Assembly: GCA_902772965.1 (NCBI GenBank)
Contig: CACYCT010000030.1
Location: 1-38,544, forward strand
Length of the DNA: 38,544 nucleotides
Reading direction: 5' to 3'
Source: an uncultured Bacteroidales bacterium
Lineage (GTDB): Bacteria > Bacteroidota > Bacteroidia > Bacteroidales > Muribaculaceae
The notes under the pieces are model-generated. The model was not told the origin of the DNA, ran no database searches, and worked only from the letters and a program-made list of their open reading frames with translations. The translations under genes and the position numbers were made by a program. Of the stretch, positions 1 to 8,506 are shown piece after piece. Numbering within the stretch: position 1 is the stretch's first letter; each line of letters begins with the position of its first letter.

Positions 1-1
1 G

Positions 2-2137
2 ATTGTGTTCACAGCCTCCGGCTCGCAATTGCGTATGAACAAAATCGTGGTCACGGTCGGTGGCAGCGGTGAGGAAATCGTTGCCGCTCCCCGTCTGAGC
101 CACGAAAGCGGAACCTACTACAACCCCTTCGAGGTGACCATCACCGCCCCCACCGCGGGCTCCACCATCGAGTATAAACTCGACAACGGCTCGTTCCAGC
201 CCTACAACGGCCCCGTGCCCATCAGCGAGACCACCACGCTGAGCGCACGCGCCAGCAAAGGCGAGAAAATGAGCGAGGTGACCACCGCCGAGTACACCTT
301 CGCCGAAGCCACAGCCGTGGCCAACATCGCCGAGTACCTCAGCCAGCCCGACAGCACCTACGTGCGCTTCACCTCGCCCGTGACCGTGCTCGCCCAGTAC
401 AACGCAACGCTCTATGTCCAGGACGAAACCGGACAAATGCTCATCTACGGCACCACCGGACAAAAATACTACAACGGCAACACCATCCCCGCCGGATTCA
501 GCGGACGCAAAGTGCCCTACAACGGTATGTATGAACTCTTGGTCGGAGCAACCGACGCCTTCCAGGCCGGAGTGGAAGGAACACCGGTTGAACCCGAACT
601 GATTCAAGCCATCGACGTGGCCGAAGACCTCTGGGGACAACTCGTGACCATCAAGGACGTTAAATTCTCCTACACCGAAAGCGCCTCCGGAGCCAAGAGC
701 ATGAGCGCCATTACCGACAACTCCGGAACCGCCCCCGCACACAACGGCATGGGTCTTAACGTGAACGGATTCAACTACGACCGTCAATACGACATCACAG
801 CCATCGTGGGCGCTTACAAGAAAGCCACCGATGAGACCACCACCTTCCAGGTGCTCCCCCTCAGCGCTGTGCCTGTGGGTGGAATCGACGGCATCACTGT
901 GGCTGAGTACCAAGTGCTCCCCGACAGCGCCAACGCCACCTTCAAAAACACCCTCACCGTGCTCGCCCAGAAAGGCAGCCGCCTCTTCGTCAAAGACGAA
1001 ACCGGCTACATGCTCGTTTACGGAAGCGTGGGCCAGACCTACGACCGCGGACACATCATTCCCGCCGGCGCCATGGGTCAGAAAGTGACCTACGACGGCG
1101 AGCCCGAACTGATCAACCCCGAAGGTTTCCTCGCCGCCACAGGTAAAACCACCGTTAACCCCGAAGAAGCCACAGCGGCAACTTTCAAACACGACAACTT
1201 CGGACACTACGTGGTGATCAAGAACGCCACCATCACCGCCGACAGCGTCTTTGACGCCAACGGAAAAGGCATCGCCGTGTTCTACAACATGAACGCGACC
1301 AAACCCAGCGACCTTACCGGTAAATTCGACGTATACGGAATCGTTGGCTCGCACGGAAAGACCAACGCCGTCTACCAAATCCTGCCCACCGAGATTCTCG
1401 CGGCCGGAACCGACCCCGACGCTGTTCCCGAAGTGGCCTCGATCGATGACCTGCTCGCGCTCAACAGTGGCGTCAAGGCACGCATCACCTCCGACGTTGT
1501 CGCCATCTACCAGAACGGCAACAACCTCTACGTCAAGAACGGCGAGACCTACACCCTCACTTACGGTAAACTCACCGAGAAATTCACCAACGGCGACATC
1601 ATCCGCAACCCCATCGCATCCTGGACCCAATATCAGGGACTGAAACAACTCACCCCGGTTGACAGCACCTGGACCGTGGCCGAGCACGGGGCAGCCGTCG
1701 AGCCCGTTGAACTGCCCCTCGAAGAGATGGGACAAGACATGGCCCACACCTACTTCATCGTGCGCAACGCCACCCTCGTGTGCGACTCCACCAACTACTA
1801 CACCGTTAACGACGGCACCATCGACATGATTGCCTTCAACCGCTTCAACGCCGAAATCCCCGAAATCCTCGAAGGAAAGAAATTCGACGTGACCTGCTTC
1901 CTCACCGTCTACAAAGAGAAACTCCAACTCTACCCCGTGGAAGTGAGCGAGATCGGAACCCCCGGCTTGAAGGGTGACGTGAACGGCGACGGTAAAGTTG
2001 AGATTGACGACGTGAACGCGCTCATCAACATCCTGCTCGGTAAGGCCGACGCTACCCCGGCGGCCAACGTGGACGGTGTGGGCGGTATCGACGTGCAAGA
2101 CGTTAACGTGCTGATCAACATTATTCTCGGCAAATAA
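2..2137 (+). CDS. Secreted multidomain protein with C-terminal dockerin-like domain (5' partial)
   Basis: The frame is open to the left edge, so the N-terminus and any signal peptide lie outside the window; the GTG at 5 is probably internal. The visible part starts with the end of a beta-sandwich module (SQLRMNKIVVTV). Next, at about residues 25-100, comes a chitobiase/hexosaminidase C-terminal-like module (PRLSHESGTYYNPFEVTI). Three diverged copies of an OB-like module follow, beginning near residues 105, 297 and 479; each has a pattern like TVLAQ-LYVQDETG-ML-YG followed by G-IPAG. Residues about 656-710 form two Ca-binding dockerin type I-like repeats (GDVNGDGKVEIDDVNALIN, then NVDGVGGIDVQDVNVLIN). 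No catalytic domain is visible. Such proteins are normally exported surface or extracellular proteins in gut Bacteroidales. The specific function is unknown. Confidence 0.8.
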   Translation: MVFTASGSQLRMNKIVVTVGGSGEEIVAAPRLSHESGTYYNPFEVTITAPTAGSTIEYKLDNGSFQPYNGPVPISETTTLSARASKGEKMSEVTTAEYTFAEATAVANIAEYLSQPDSTYVRFTSPVTVLAQYNATLYVQDETGQMLIYGTTGQKYYNGNTIPAGFSGRKVPYNGMYELLVGATDAFQAGVEGTPVEPELIQAIDVAEDLWGQLVTIKDVKFSYTESASGAKSMSAITDNSGTAPAHNGMGLNVNGFNYDRQYDITAIVGAYKKATDETTTFQVLPLSAVPVGGIDGITVAEYQVLPDSANATFKNTLTVLAQKGSRLFVKDETGYMLVYGSVGQTYDRGHIIPAGAMGQKVTYDGEPELINPEGFLAATGKTTVNPEEATAATFKHDNFGHYVVIKNATITADSVFDANGKGIAVFYNMNATKPSDLTGKFDVYGIVGSHGKTNAVYQILPTEILAAGTDPDAVPEVASIDDLLALNSGVKARITSDVVAIYQNGNNLYVKNGETYTLTYGKLTEKFTNGDIIRNPIASWTQYQGLKQLTPVDSTWTVAEHGAAVEPVELPLEEMGQDMAHTYFIVRNATLVCDSTNYYTVNDGTIDMIAFNRFNAEIPEILEGKKFDVTCFLTVYKEKLQLYPVEVSEIGTPGLKGDVNGDGKVEIDDVNALINILLGKADATPAANVDGVGGIDVQDVNVLINIILGK

Positions 2138-2172
2138 TCCCAAACTCGCGACTCAGCGAAATCCCCATCACC

Positions 2173-2207
2173 TCAGGGCGACCCCGCGCAACGCAGGGCC
2201 GCCCTGA
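2173..2207 (+). terminator. GC-rich hairpin after the dockerin protein gene
   Basis: Arms 2173-2184 and 2196-2207 (TCAGGGCGACCC / GGGCCGCCCTGA) pair at 11 of 12 positions around an 11-nt loop, 36 nt after the stop codon. There is no U-run, so this is a plausible rather than a proven terminator. Confidence 0.5.
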
Positions 2208-2245
2208 TTCCGCATTATGGTGCGTTCTGAAAATTCCGGAAAAAT

Positions 2246-2278
2246 GGGACACCTGCCACGGACTTTTGCCGGTGTCCC
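2246..2278. repeat. Inverted repeat, possible terminator
   Basis: GGGACACC (2246-2253) and GGTGTCCC (2271-2278) form a perfect 8-bp stem. It lies between the end of the dockerin gene on the plus strand and the end of the protein remnant on the minus strand, so it could terminate either. Confidence 0.4.
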
Positions 2279-2284
2279 GATATA

Positions 2285-2452
2285 TCAATATGTCAATCCG
2301 AAGGCCCAGAGGGGCAGGATGTTGCCGATGGCGTAGTCGGTGTTGTCGCGCACAATGTAGGCGTCAGGCAGGTCGGCAACCTGCTTTTTGCCCTTTTTGT
2401 GTCCGCATATCTCTATGCACTCACTTAGTGTAAAAAACACCAAATATTGCAC
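2285..2452 (-). pseudogene. C-terminal remnant or short ORF of an unidentified conserved protein
   Basis: On the minus strand a short open frame of about 55 codons, possibly from a GTG at 2452, ends at the TGA at 2287-2285. It contains ECIEICGHKKGKKQVADLPD and then IVRDNTDYAIGNILPLWAFG. The ending strongly resembles the C-terminal tail of a longer Bacteroidales protein; my recollection points to an AAA-type ATPase family, but I cannot confirm the family here. An in-frame stop lies just upstream of the GTG, so if it derives from a longer gene only the last exon-sized piece survives. It sits in the gap upstream of parB beside other decayed repeats, which suggests past insertion and decay. Confidence 0.35.
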
Positions 2453-2490
2453 CAATTAAGTGCAATGCGCAATAAAGCTTGCTTTTATTG
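2447..2490. repeat. Two small hairpins in the AT-rich spacer upstream of parB
   Basis: TTGCAC (2447-2452) pairs with GTGCAA (2460-2465). CAATAAAGC (2470-2478) pairs with GCTTTTATTG (2481-2490) with one bulge. They adjoin the dispersed repeat copy at 2534-2566. The function is unknown. Confidence 0.4.
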
Positions 2491-2533
2491 CCGGGGCGCA
2501 GCCGAGATTATCCAAATCTGCCCGGCAGCAGCC

Positions 2534-2566
2534 TCCAACCCGATTACACTAATTTGTGAAACCCAC
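2534..2566 (-). repeat. Copy A of a dispersed repeat (TCGGGTTGGA / GTGGGTTnnAnAAATT)
   Basis: TCCAACCCGAT at 2534-2544 and AATTTGTGAAACCCAC at 2551-2566 match, in the same order, the right arm of the palindromic element at 30863-31040 (TTCCAACCCGAC, AATTTATGGAACCCAC). The flank GCTGCTGCCGGGCAGATTT (read on the minus strand) also resembles the flank of the 30.9-kb copy. This is therefore a partial copy of the same repeat family. Confidence 0.5.
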
Positions 2567-2581
2567 ATTAAGCAGTTTTAA

Positions 2582-2606
2582 CGTGGAACATTGCCAGTGT
2601 TCCACG
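2582..2606. promoter_or_regulatory. parS-like inverted repeat upstream of parB
   Basis: CGTGGAACA (2582-2590) and TGTTCCACG (2598-2606) are perfect reverse complements separated by 7 nt. They are the right and left halves of the widely conserved parS site TGTTCCACGTGGAACA, placed back-to-back rather than head-to-head. Each full 16-bp alignment (2575-2590 and 2598-2613) matches parS at 12 of 16 positions. The repeat lies 90 nt upstream of the parB ATG and overlaps its likely promoter, so it may be a ParB autoregulatory operator or a degenerate parS (inference). Confidence 0.45.
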
Positions 2607-2623
2607 AAAAAATCGTTACTTTG
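2591..2623 (+). promoter_or_regulatory. Putative promoter of parB
   Basis: TTACTTTG at 2616-2623 matches TAnnTTTG at 7 of 8 positions. A TTG at 2591-2593 lies 22 nt upstream, slightly longer than the usual 19-21. It would leave a 5' leader of about 65 nt before parB. Confidence 0.45.
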
Positions 2624-2696
2624 CAATCTATTCGGAAATCAACTGCACGCCGGATACGCCAACAACCGCCATCACGCCTATTAATCAAACCATTAT

Positions 2697-3572
2697 ATGA
2701 AACGCAACGCTCTCGGACGCGGACTCGACTCCCTCATCTCCATGGACGATATCCAAACGGGTGGCTCCTCGGCCATCAACGAGATCGCCATCGCACAGAT
2801 AACGCCCAATCCCGAGCAACCGCGCACGTCCTTCGATAACGCCGCTCTCGAAGAACTCGCTTCCTCCATCCGGGAACTCGGAATCATTCAGCCCCTCACA
2901 CTGCGGAACATCGGCCCGGGGCAATACCAGATCATCTCCGGTGAACGCCGGTTCCGGGCGGCGAAAATCGCCGGACTGACCACCGTTCCCGCCTATATCC
3001 GAACCGCCGATGACGCCGAAATGACCGAGATGGCGCTCATCGAAAACATTCAGCGTGAAGACCTCAACGCCATCGAGATCGCGCTCACTTTCAGGAAACT
3101 CATCGACCAATACCAACTCACGCAAGAGCGCCTGAGCGAGCGGATAGGAAAAAACCGCGCGACAATCGCCAACTTTCTCCGGCTGCTCAAACTGCCCGCC
3201 GAAGTGCAACTCGGCCTGCGTGACAAAAACATCACCATGGGGCACGCCCGCGCGCTGCTCTCCATCGACAAACCCGCCACGCAACTGCGCCTGTACAACC
3301 AAATCCTGAGTAAGGGATTGTCGGTCAGGCGTGTGGAGGAACTCGCGAAGGATTACCAGCAGGCTGATACCGAAGGACGCGACCCCGAAAAGAGCAAAAC
3401 CGGGCGAACCAACAAGCAATACGCCATCTTGCAGCAACACCTCACCAGCGCCTTCGGCGTGCCCGTCAAACTCACGACCAACACATCGGGTAAAGGAAAA
3501 ATCTCCATCGCTTTCAGCAACGAGGCCGAACTCGAGAAAATCATCACCATCTTCGACCGACTCAAACAGTAG
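2697..3572 (+). CDS. parB: Chromosome partitioning protein ParB (Spo0J family)
   Basis: A CTP-dependent DNA clamp that loads at parS sites and works with ParA to segregate replication origins. At 291 aa it has normal family length. The N-terminal LGRGLDSLIS is the usual ParA-contact tail. The ParB/Srx CTP-binding fold holds PNPEQPR (38-43), GERRFRAAKIAGL (82-94) and ENIQREDLN (116-124). A helix-turn-helix follows at about 141-163 (LTQERLSERIGKNRATIANF). The C-terminal dimerisation region ends in FDRLKQ. DUF5683 starts 3 nt after the stop and mltD follows, the standard Bacteroidetes order. The unusual point is that parA is not immediately upstream: the preceding 559 nt hold only repeats and a protein remnant, and then the end of an unrelated secreted protein. 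Confidence 0.96.
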   Translation: MKRNALGRGLDSLISMDDIQTGGSSAINEIAIAQITPNPEQPRTSFDNAALEELASSIRELGIIQPLTLRNIGPGQYQIISGERRFRAAKIAGLTTVPAYIRTADDAEMTEMALIENIQREDLNAIEIALTFRKLIDQYQLTQERLSERIGKNRATIANFLRLLKLPAEVQLGLRDKNITMGHARALLSIDKPATQLRLYNQILSKGLSVRRVEELAKDYQQADTEGRDPEKSKTGRTNKQYAILQQHLTSAFGVPVKLTTNTSGKGKISIAFSNEAELEKIITIFDRLKQ

Positions 3573-3575
3573 CAG

Positions 3576-4373
3576 ATGTCCGCACGCCAACGCCACATAA
3601 GAGCCATCGCCGCAACGCTACTCGCATGCATCATGTGGGGAGGCTTCGCCGCGCGGGCGCAAGTGGCCGACACCACGGGCATCAAAACCTCCAACCGGCT
3701 GAAACGGACCGCCGTCTCCATCGCCAACGATTCCGCAACCGCCGGCACCGTACGCGTGGTTGACCTCGCGGGAGACACGCTGCGCTTCAACTCCGCCGAC
3801 TCCTTGGCGCATATCAAAGGGATTGAACTTCTGCCCGACAGCGTGAATCACAATCCCCTCGGGAAAAAACGGCAATTCAACCCCGACCCCACGCGCGCGC
3901 TCTGGCTCTCGGCGCTTTGCCCGGGACTGGGACAGATCTACAACCGGCGATACTGGAAACTGCCCATCGTGGTGGGTGCGTTCGTCGGTCTGACCTACGG
4001 CACGGCGTGGAACCAGCGCATGCTCAACGACTACACCCGGGCCTACCGCGACGCCACCGACGACGACCCCGACACCCGAAGTTACATGAACTTCTACCCC
4101 CCGACCACTCGCGAGGCCGACCTCGACATGGAATGGCTGCAGAAAGCGCTCAAGAACAAGAGAAACTACTACCGGCGATACCGCGACATATGCATCCTGA
4201 GCATGGTGGGCGTTTATCTGCTCAACCTCGTGGACGCCTACGTCGATGCCTCGCTGGCACACTTCGATATCACTCCCGACCTCTCCCTCAACGTAAAACC
4301 CACCATCCTTCCACCGGCCAACGCCACCCGGCCAACTCCCTCCGTCGGGCTGCAATGCGCCATAAACTTCTGA
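3576..4373 (+). CDS. DUF5683 domain-containing protein, probable membrane/envelope protein
   Basis: 265 aa. A hydrophobic N-terminal segment ending near ARAQ looks like a signal peptide. A low-complexity linker follows. The conserved DUF5683 core begins at about residue 105 with ALWLSALCPGLGQIYNRRYW and a hydrophobic stretch LPIVVGAFVGLTYG. A second hydrophobic helix (ICILSMVGVYLLNLVDAYVD) lies near residue 205-225. The function is not established. The gene is consistently found between parB and mltD in Bacteroidetes, and here it starts 3 nt after the parB stop, so it is almost certainly co-transcribed. The placement hints at an envelope or division link (inference). Confidence 0.85.
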   Translation: MSARQRHIRAIAATLLACIMWGGFAARAQVADTTGIKTSNRLKRTAVSIANDSATAGTVRVVDLAGDTLRFNSADSLAHIKGIELLPDSVNHNPLGKKRQFNPDPTRALWLSALCPGLGQIYNRRYWKLPIVVGAFVGLTYGTAWNQRMLNDYTRAYRDATDDDPDTRSYMNFYPPTTREADLDMEWLQKALKNKRNYYRRYRDICILSMVGVYLLNLVDAYVDASLAHFDITPDLSLNVKPTILPPANATRPTPSVGLQCAINF

Positions 4374-4395
4374 ATTTAACCACCCACTCCGCCAT

Positions 4396-6318
4396 ATGAA
4401 CATCAAAAGAACACTCACACTCGCCGCCGCGACAATCTGCCTGCTCGCCGCGTACGCACTGCCGAAAAACAACATACTGACACTCAAAAACACCATTACC
4501 GACCACGACATCGTCTTCCCCGAGAGTTTCGAAACCGACACGCGGGAACTCATGAAAAACTGGTATCTGCAAAACTACACAGTCCTCGACGCTGACGTGG
4601 AGAACAAATCGCCCGGAGAGGTGTCCGAGCAGGAGTACATCAAGCGGCTGGCTGCCATTCCGTCGGTTATCGAACTGCCGTACAACCAAATCGTGCGCTC
4701 GTACATCGACCGGTATATCAAGCGCAACCGGACACTCGTCGAGGAAATGCTCGGCATGAGCCTCTACTACATGCCCATCTTTGAGCAGGCGCTCGAGAAA
4801 GAGGGACTCCCGCTCGAACTCAAATACCTGCCCGTGATTGAGAGTTCGCTCAACCCCAACGCCGTCTCACGCGCGGGTGCGGCGGGGCTGTGGCAGTTCA
4901 TGGTCGGAACAGGTAAAGGCCTCGGGCTGGAGGTGAACTCGCTCGTTGACGAACGCCGCGACCCTTACCGCTCCTCGGAAAAAGCCGCCACATACCTCAA
5001 AAACCTGCATGCCATCTATAACGACTGGTCGCTCGCCATCGCGGCATACAACTGCGGGCCGGCCAACGTCAACAAAGCACTCCGCCGCGCCGGAGGCGAG
5101 AACAAGGACTTCTGGGAAATCTACGCCTACCTCCCCCGGGAGACACGCGGATACGTGCCCGCCTTCATCGCCGCCAACTACGTGATGACCTACTTCAAGC
5201 GGCACAACATCAGCCCCGCCATGGCACGCAAACCGCTCATCATCGACACCATCTCGGTGAACCACCGCGTGCACTTCGACCAGATTTCCCACGTGCTCAA
5301 CATTCCCGTTGAGGAACTCCGCGTGCTCAACCCCCAATACCGCCACGACATCGTTCCGGCCACCGACGAGCGGGCCTACACCATCGCCCTGCCCTCGCAG
5401 CAAGTCTACGCCTATATCATGAGCCAGGACTCCATCCTCGCCTACCAAACCCAGCGATACACCCCGCGGCCCACCGTTGAACCCTCGGGAATGACCGAAA
5501 GCAGCAGTGACAACGGAAAATACACCTACGAGAACCGCACCGTTACCGCCTACCACAAAGTCGCCCGGGGCGAGACCGCAACCTCGATCGCCGCCAAATA
5601 CGGCATGACAACCCAGCAACTGCTCTCGATGAACAACGTGCGCGGCGGGAAAGTGCAGCGCGGAAAGGTGCTCAAAGTGCAGACGCGCAAACGCGTCCGC
5701 GTGCCCGTCAAAGAATCGGAATCCGACGTCGCCATGGCCGACAACACCGGCGATTCCAATGACCCCGATGACTCCGATGATTCCGATGACTCGAACGAAG
5801 AACTTGAATCGCAACAGATCAATGAGGTGCGCCAAGTGGAGCAAGCCGCGAAAGACGCGCCCCGACGCGGTCCGCAAAAGGTTGACATCCCCGTAGAGAC
5901 CTCCAAACCCGCGCAGGCCGCCCCCGCGCCACAACCCTCCAACTCCAAGCAATGGCGCCAGCGCAACGCGCAATACTCCGACAAGTCGCGCCGGCAACGC
6001 AGCAAGGAGGAGAACTACCGGCACTCGCGCTCCAACAACCGCCGCGGCGACTCCGCCAAACGCGGCCGGACCACAGCGCAGCAGACCGCACCCGCGGAAT
6101 ACACCATCAAAAAAGGCGAGTCCCTGAGCGAAATCTCGGAGAAAACCGGCGTGTCGGTGCAGGAACTCCGGCAAGCCAACAAAATCAGCGGCGACAAGAT
6201 CAAAGCCGGCGACAACCTGAAAATCCCGCAGAAAGGCAAAGCCCAGAAAGCGTCCAAGGCCAAATCCGCCGGCAAGCAGCAGAAATCCGCACCCCGCAAA
6301 TCCAGACGCCGCAGATAA
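4396..6318 (+). CDS. mltD: Membrane-bound lytic murein transglycosylase D-like (SLT + two LysM)
   Basis: Cleaves the glycan strands of peptidoglycan by a transglycosylase reaction in the periplasm. 640 aa: an N-terminal hydrophobic signal (residues 4-22); an SLT/GH23-type domain at about 125-290 with the catalytic Glu149 in LPVIESSLNPNAVSRAGAAG and the family motifs GLWQFM, AIAAYNCGPANV and YVPAFIAANYV; a LysM module near 386-430 (YHKVARGETATSIAAKYG); a long charged linker rich in Asp/Ser then Arg/Gln; and a second LysM near 568-612 (YTIKKGESLSEISEKTG). The C-terminus is strongly basic (RKSRRRR). It lies 22 nt after DUF5683 in the parB cluster. The linker contains a short 9-bp tandem repeat encoding Asp-Asp-Ser. 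Confidence 0.93.
   Translation: MNIKRTLTLAAATICLLAAYALPKNNILTLKNTITDHDIVFPESFETDTRELMKNWYLQNYTVLDADVENKSPGEVSEQEYIKRLAAIPSVIELPYNQIVRSYIDRYIKRNRTLVEEMLGMSLYYMPIFEQALEKEGLPLELKYLPVIESSLNPNAVSRAGAAGLWQFMVGTGKGLGLEVNSLVDERRDPYRSSEKAATYLKNLHAIYNDWSLAIAAYNCGPANVNKALRRAGGENKDFWEIYAYLPRETRGYVPAFIAANYVMTYFKRHNISPAMARKPLIIDTISVNHRVHFDQISHVLNIPVEELRVLNPQYRHDIVPATDERAYTIALPSQQVYAYIMSQDSILAYQTQRYTPRPTVEPSGMTESSSDNGKYTYENRTVTAYHKVARGETATSIAAKYGMTTQQLLSMNNVRGGKVQRGKVLKVQTRKRVRVPVKESESDVAMADNTGDSNDPDDSDDSDDSNEELESQQINEVRQVEQAAKDAPRRGPQKVDIPVETSKPAQAAPAPQPSNSKQWRQRNAQYSDKSRRQRSKEENYRHSRSNNRRGDSAKRGRTTAQQTAPAEYTIKKGESLSEISEKTGVSVQELRQANKISGDKIKAGDNLKIPQKGKAQKASKAKSAGKQQKSAPRKSRRRR
5767..5793 (+). repeat. Three 9-bp tandem units within mltD
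   Basis: GATGACTCC, GATGATTCC and GATGACTCG run in tandem at 5767-5793, encoding a (Asp-Asp-Ser)3 tract in the inter-LysM linker. The copy number may vary between strains without changing frame. Confidence 0.7.
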
Positions 6319-6352
6319 CTTCCACCCCACACCATAACCCTGAGAATCCGCA

Positions 6353-7594
6353 ATGAAACAACCCACATCCGTAACTCAACCCACCGAGGAGAAAAAATAC
6401 GACCTCGACCGCGTGGTGCGCCTCGTGATCTCCATCGTGGGTGTCGTAATCGGAATCCTGATTATCGACTACCTGAGCCCCGTGCTGCTGCCATTTGTGA
6501 TTGGTTTCATACTGGCGTATATGCTCAACCCGTTTGTGGAGTTTATCCGCGACCGGCTGCACGTGCGCAACCGCCCGCTCGCAGTTGTGATTGCCCTCGT
6601 TGTTGTCGTGGCCACGCTTATCGGCGCCGGATACCTCATCGGCCCGTATCTGGCCAACGAGTTCAGCGACATGGGGCACAAACTGGCAGCCTATGCCCGG
6701 ACATCCATCGATGTGCCTTACATTCCCGACAAAGTGCAGAACACGATCCGCGAGTGGGTGAGTTTCGAAAAAATCGCCTCGATGTTCAGCAGTGAGCAAT
6801 GGATGAAAATCGGCTCCGAAGTGGCTACGGGCACATGGTCGTTCCTCGGCGGTACGCTCAGCGTGATCATGAGTCTCGTCTCGTGGCTGATTGTGTTATT
6901 ATATATGGTGTTTGTGCTGCTCGACTTCGACAAACTCGTGGAGGGGTTCAAAAAGGCCATTCCCAAACGCTACCGCCGCACCACACTCCGCATTGCCGAC
7001 GACGTGCAGGCAACCATGAGCCGATACTTCCGTGGGCAGGCTCTCGTGTCGCTGTTCGTGGGCATCATCTTCGCCATCGAGTTCTCCATCATCGGCCTGC
7101 CCATGGCCATCGCCTTCGGCCTCTTTGTGGGAGTGCTCAACATGATTCCATACCTCCAACTGATTTCCGCCCCTATCGCCGGATTCCTCTGCCTGGTGGC
7201 GAGCGTGACAACGGGCGACAGTTTCTGGGTGCTCTGCGGACAAACCTTTATCGCCTACTGTGTGTGCCAACTCATACAGGACCTCGTGCTCATTCCCGCC
7301 ATCATGAAGCAGCAAATGGGTCTCAACCCGGCCATTGTATTCCTCGCACTCTCCATTTGGGCTTACATCCTCGGAATAATCGGGCTGCTCATCGCGCTGC
7401 CCCTGACCACACTTATCATCAGTTACTATTGCGAGTACGTCCTCAACCGACCCAATCCGCTGCACCGCGGCGCGAGCCAGAAAAACAAAAAGTTCGCCCT
7501 TGTCAAATACCGCCAGAACGCCAAGCGCACCTTCGCCGAAGATGACGACGACGACAATGATGCTGCCGCCGATAACAACACGAATAAAGACTGA
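6353..7594 (+). CDS. AI-2E family transporter (PerM/YdiK-like permease)
   Basis: Polytopic inner-membrane protein of the AI-2E_transport family. The family is named for TqsA, but most members have no proven substrate. 413 aa, with about eight membrane segments: two near residues 25-65, one near 75-100, one near 165-190, and a cluster from about 235 to 355. Family-like motifs include LLPFVIGFILAYMLNPFVEF near the N-terminus and the stretch GLFVGVLNMIPYLQLISAPI. The cytoplasmic C-terminus ends in an acidic tail (EDDDDDNDAAADNNTNKD). It starts 34 nt after mltD, so it may be read through from the parB cluster. The transported substrate cannot be inferred. Confidence 0.88.
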   Translation: MKQPTSVTQPTEEKKYDLDRVVRLVISIVGVVIGILIIDYLSPVLLPFVIGFILAYMLNPFVEFIRDRLHVRNRPLAVVIALVVVVATLIGAGYLIGPYLANEFSDMGHKLAAYARTSIDVPYIPDKVQNTIREWVSFEKIASMFSSEQWMKIGSEVATGTWSFLGGTLSVIMSLVSWLIVLLYMVFVLLDFDKLVEGFKKAIPKRYRRTTLRIADDVQATMSRYFRGQALVSLFVGIIFAIEFSIIGLPMAIAFGLFVGVLNMIPYLQLISAPIAGFLCLVASVTTGDSFWVLCGQTFIAYCVCQLIQDLVLIPAIMKQQMGLNPAIVFLALSIWAYILGIIGLLIALPLTTLIISYYCEYVLNRPNPLHRGASQKNKKFALVKYRQNAKRTFAEDDDDDNDAAADNNTNKD

Positions 7595-7620
7595 TAACGC
7601 GGCATAACTGAAAGCGCAAA

Positions 7621-8325
7621 ATGGATTTCCGTGGCAAAGTGGTAGTGGTAACGGGCGGCGCTCAGGGCATCGGCCGGTGTGTGGCTCAGATGTTCCGGCT
7701 CGCCGGTGCCAACGTGTGCGTAATTGACAAGCAAGACGGGCCTCACTTTGTGGGCGACATCGCCGACGAGGAAATTCTGGTTCGGTTTGTGCGCGAAGTG
7801 GTTGGCCGAAACGGCTCGGTTGACTATCTGATCAACAATGCCACGCCGCTCTTCAAAGGCATTAATGACTGCACGGTTGAGCAATTCCGGTATGCCCTGG
7901 ACGTGGGCGTAACGGCACCGTTCCGACTGACCCAGTTGCTTTTGCCGCATTTCGGCAAAGGTGCGGCGATTGTGAATATCTCCTCGACGCGCGACAGGAT
8001 GAGCCAACCTCAAACCGAGAGTTACACCGCCGCCAAAGGCGGGCTGGCCGCGCTGACACATGCGCTGGCCGTGAGTCTGAGGGGTAAAGTCCGGGTTAAC
8101 TCGATTTCCCCGGGTTGGATCGACACCACCGGCGCGACATTCCGCGGCAGTGACATGTCGCAGCATCCGGCCGGACGCGTGGGCACGCCCGAAGACATCG
8201 CGAACATGGTGCTGTTTCTCTGCTCCGACCAGGCCGGTTTCATCACCGGAGAGAACATCTGCATCGATGGGGGCATGACACACCAGATGATTTACCACGG
8301 CGACTTCGGCTGGAACCTCAAGTGA
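7621..8325 (+). CDS. SDR family NAD(P)-dependent oxidoreductase
   Basis: Classical short-chain dehydrogenase/reductase, 234 aa. The cofactor motif TGGAQGIG is at residues 11-18, followed by the NNA motif (INNAT) at 71-75. The catalytic Ser is at 121 or 122 in VNISSTRDR, Tyr135 and Lys139 lie in YTAAK, and the PGWIDT loop follows. The C-terminus CIDGGMT is typical of SDRs. The residue after the second beta strand is Asp36 (VIDKQDG), which usually favours NAD(H) over NADP(H) (inference). The substrate is unknown. The gene is 26 nt after the permease, so the two may be co-transcribed. It is followed by a 240-nt AT-rich gap with the promoter of the cyd operon. Confidence 0.88.
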   Translation: MDFRGKVVVVTGGAQGIGRCVAQMFRLAGANVCVIDKQDGPHFVGDIADEEILVRFVREVVGRNGSVDYLINNATPLFKGINDCTVEQFRYALDVGVTAPFRLTQLLLPHFGKGAAIVNISSTRDRMSQPQTESYTAAKGGLAALTHALAVSLRGKVRVNSISPGWIDTTGATFRGSDMSQHPAGRVGTPEDIANMVLFLCSDQAGFITGENICIDGGMTHQMIYHGDFGWNLK

Positions 8326-8506
8326 CGCGAGTTCCGGTTTTTCTGTTTATAGTCTTTTTTTCATTTAGAATGTTGTCTTGGTTGTCCTCGCTGTCGTTAT
8401 CATTAACAACTTGAACAACTTGAAATTCTGTCATTCATCAGTCCGCTATCCGGTTTGCCGCATTCCTATTGTTTCTCATGATTTTTTAAAACTTTATTGC
8501 AAAAAT

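Noticed and set aside
4867..6366. 499-codon minus-strand open frame opposite mltD
   Set aside because: It is a GC-skew shadow of the mltD frame, with no domain and with composition typical of an antisense frame.
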